Made by a program: the position numbers and the translations under genes
In this document: piece after piece, positions 5,566 to 5,572 of the stretch
How the letters are laid out: each line of letters starts with the position of its first letter
Numbering within the stretch: the stretch's first letter is position 1
Source of the DNA: Bacillota bacterium
GTDB taxonomy: Bacteria; Bacillota; Bacilli; Thermoactinomycetales; DSM-44946
Direction of reading: 5' to 3'
DNA length: 5,572 bases
Assembly: GCA_021793745.1 (NCBI GenBank)
Contig: JAJYSD010000112.1
Span: 1-5,572 of the forward strand
The notes under the pieces: generated by a model
The model's input: the letters and a program-made list of their open reading frames with translations, nothing else
What the model was told of the DNA's origin: nothing
Database searches by the model: none

Positions 5566-5572
5566 GTAATTA

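Larger units (their letters stand above)
5261..5572 (+). other. intergenic region: structured 3' tail, terminator, AT-rich promoter zone
   Basis: I see no convincing gene in these 312 bases. The first 130 bases are GC-rich with two consecutive hairpins (5263-5297 and 5300-5325). A strong terminator follows (5394-5424), then a purine-rich Shine-Dalgarno-like run with no normal start codon (5437-5447). The last 72 bases are sharply AT-rich (16 G or C from 5501 to 5572) and hold a candidate promoter and repeats. Two overlapping open frames (5333-5557 and 5358-5564) run through the terminator and match no family I recognise. No known riboswitch or T-box core motif was found. Confidence 0.75.

Overview
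The window is about 60% G+C by eye and reads as chromosome of a Gram-positive, endospore-forming Firmicute of the order Bacillales. The evidence is strong purine-rich Shine-Dalgarno sites, GTG starts, a lipobox lipoprotein of the YdcC type, and gene order resembling the acpS-ydcC-alr region of Bacillus subtilis. The G+C content and the acpS / fused nnr / ydcC order would suit a thermophilic family such as Thermoactinomycetaceae. That placement is inference and was not tested by any search.

All five genes lie on the + strand. A weak promoter (about 26-55) precedes a two-gene ABC-2 exporter: an ATPase (94-1038) and a permease (1035-2138) whose ends overlap by ATGA. acpS (holo-ACP synthase, 2155-2526) follows after 16 bases and probably shares the transcript. 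An 81-base gap then holds a small hairpin and a promoter-like sequence close to the sporulation sigma-E consensus. Next come nnr (bifunctional NAD(P)H-hydrate repair enzyme, 2608-4164) and a YdcC/LolA-like lipoprotein (4205-5260), 40 bases apart with a 14-base perfect palindrome between them. Everything after 5260 is non-coding: a structured 3' tail, a strong intrinsic terminator (5394-5424), an unexplained purine-rich Shine-Dalgarno-like run, and an AT-rich promoter region for a gene beyond the right edge. By synteny with Bacillus that gene could be alr (alanine racemase), but it is not visible.

Functionally this is mostly housekeeping: an exporter, activation of the fatty-acid acyl carrier protein, and repair of damaged nicotinamide cofactors. 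It is joined to a lipoprotein whose relatives are sporulation proteins. The most interesting signal is the candidate sigma-E promoter, which would put NAD(P)HX repair and the lipoprotein under mother-cell control. I found no CRISPR array, tRNA, rRNA, insertion sequence, phage gene or clearly novel multi-gene system.
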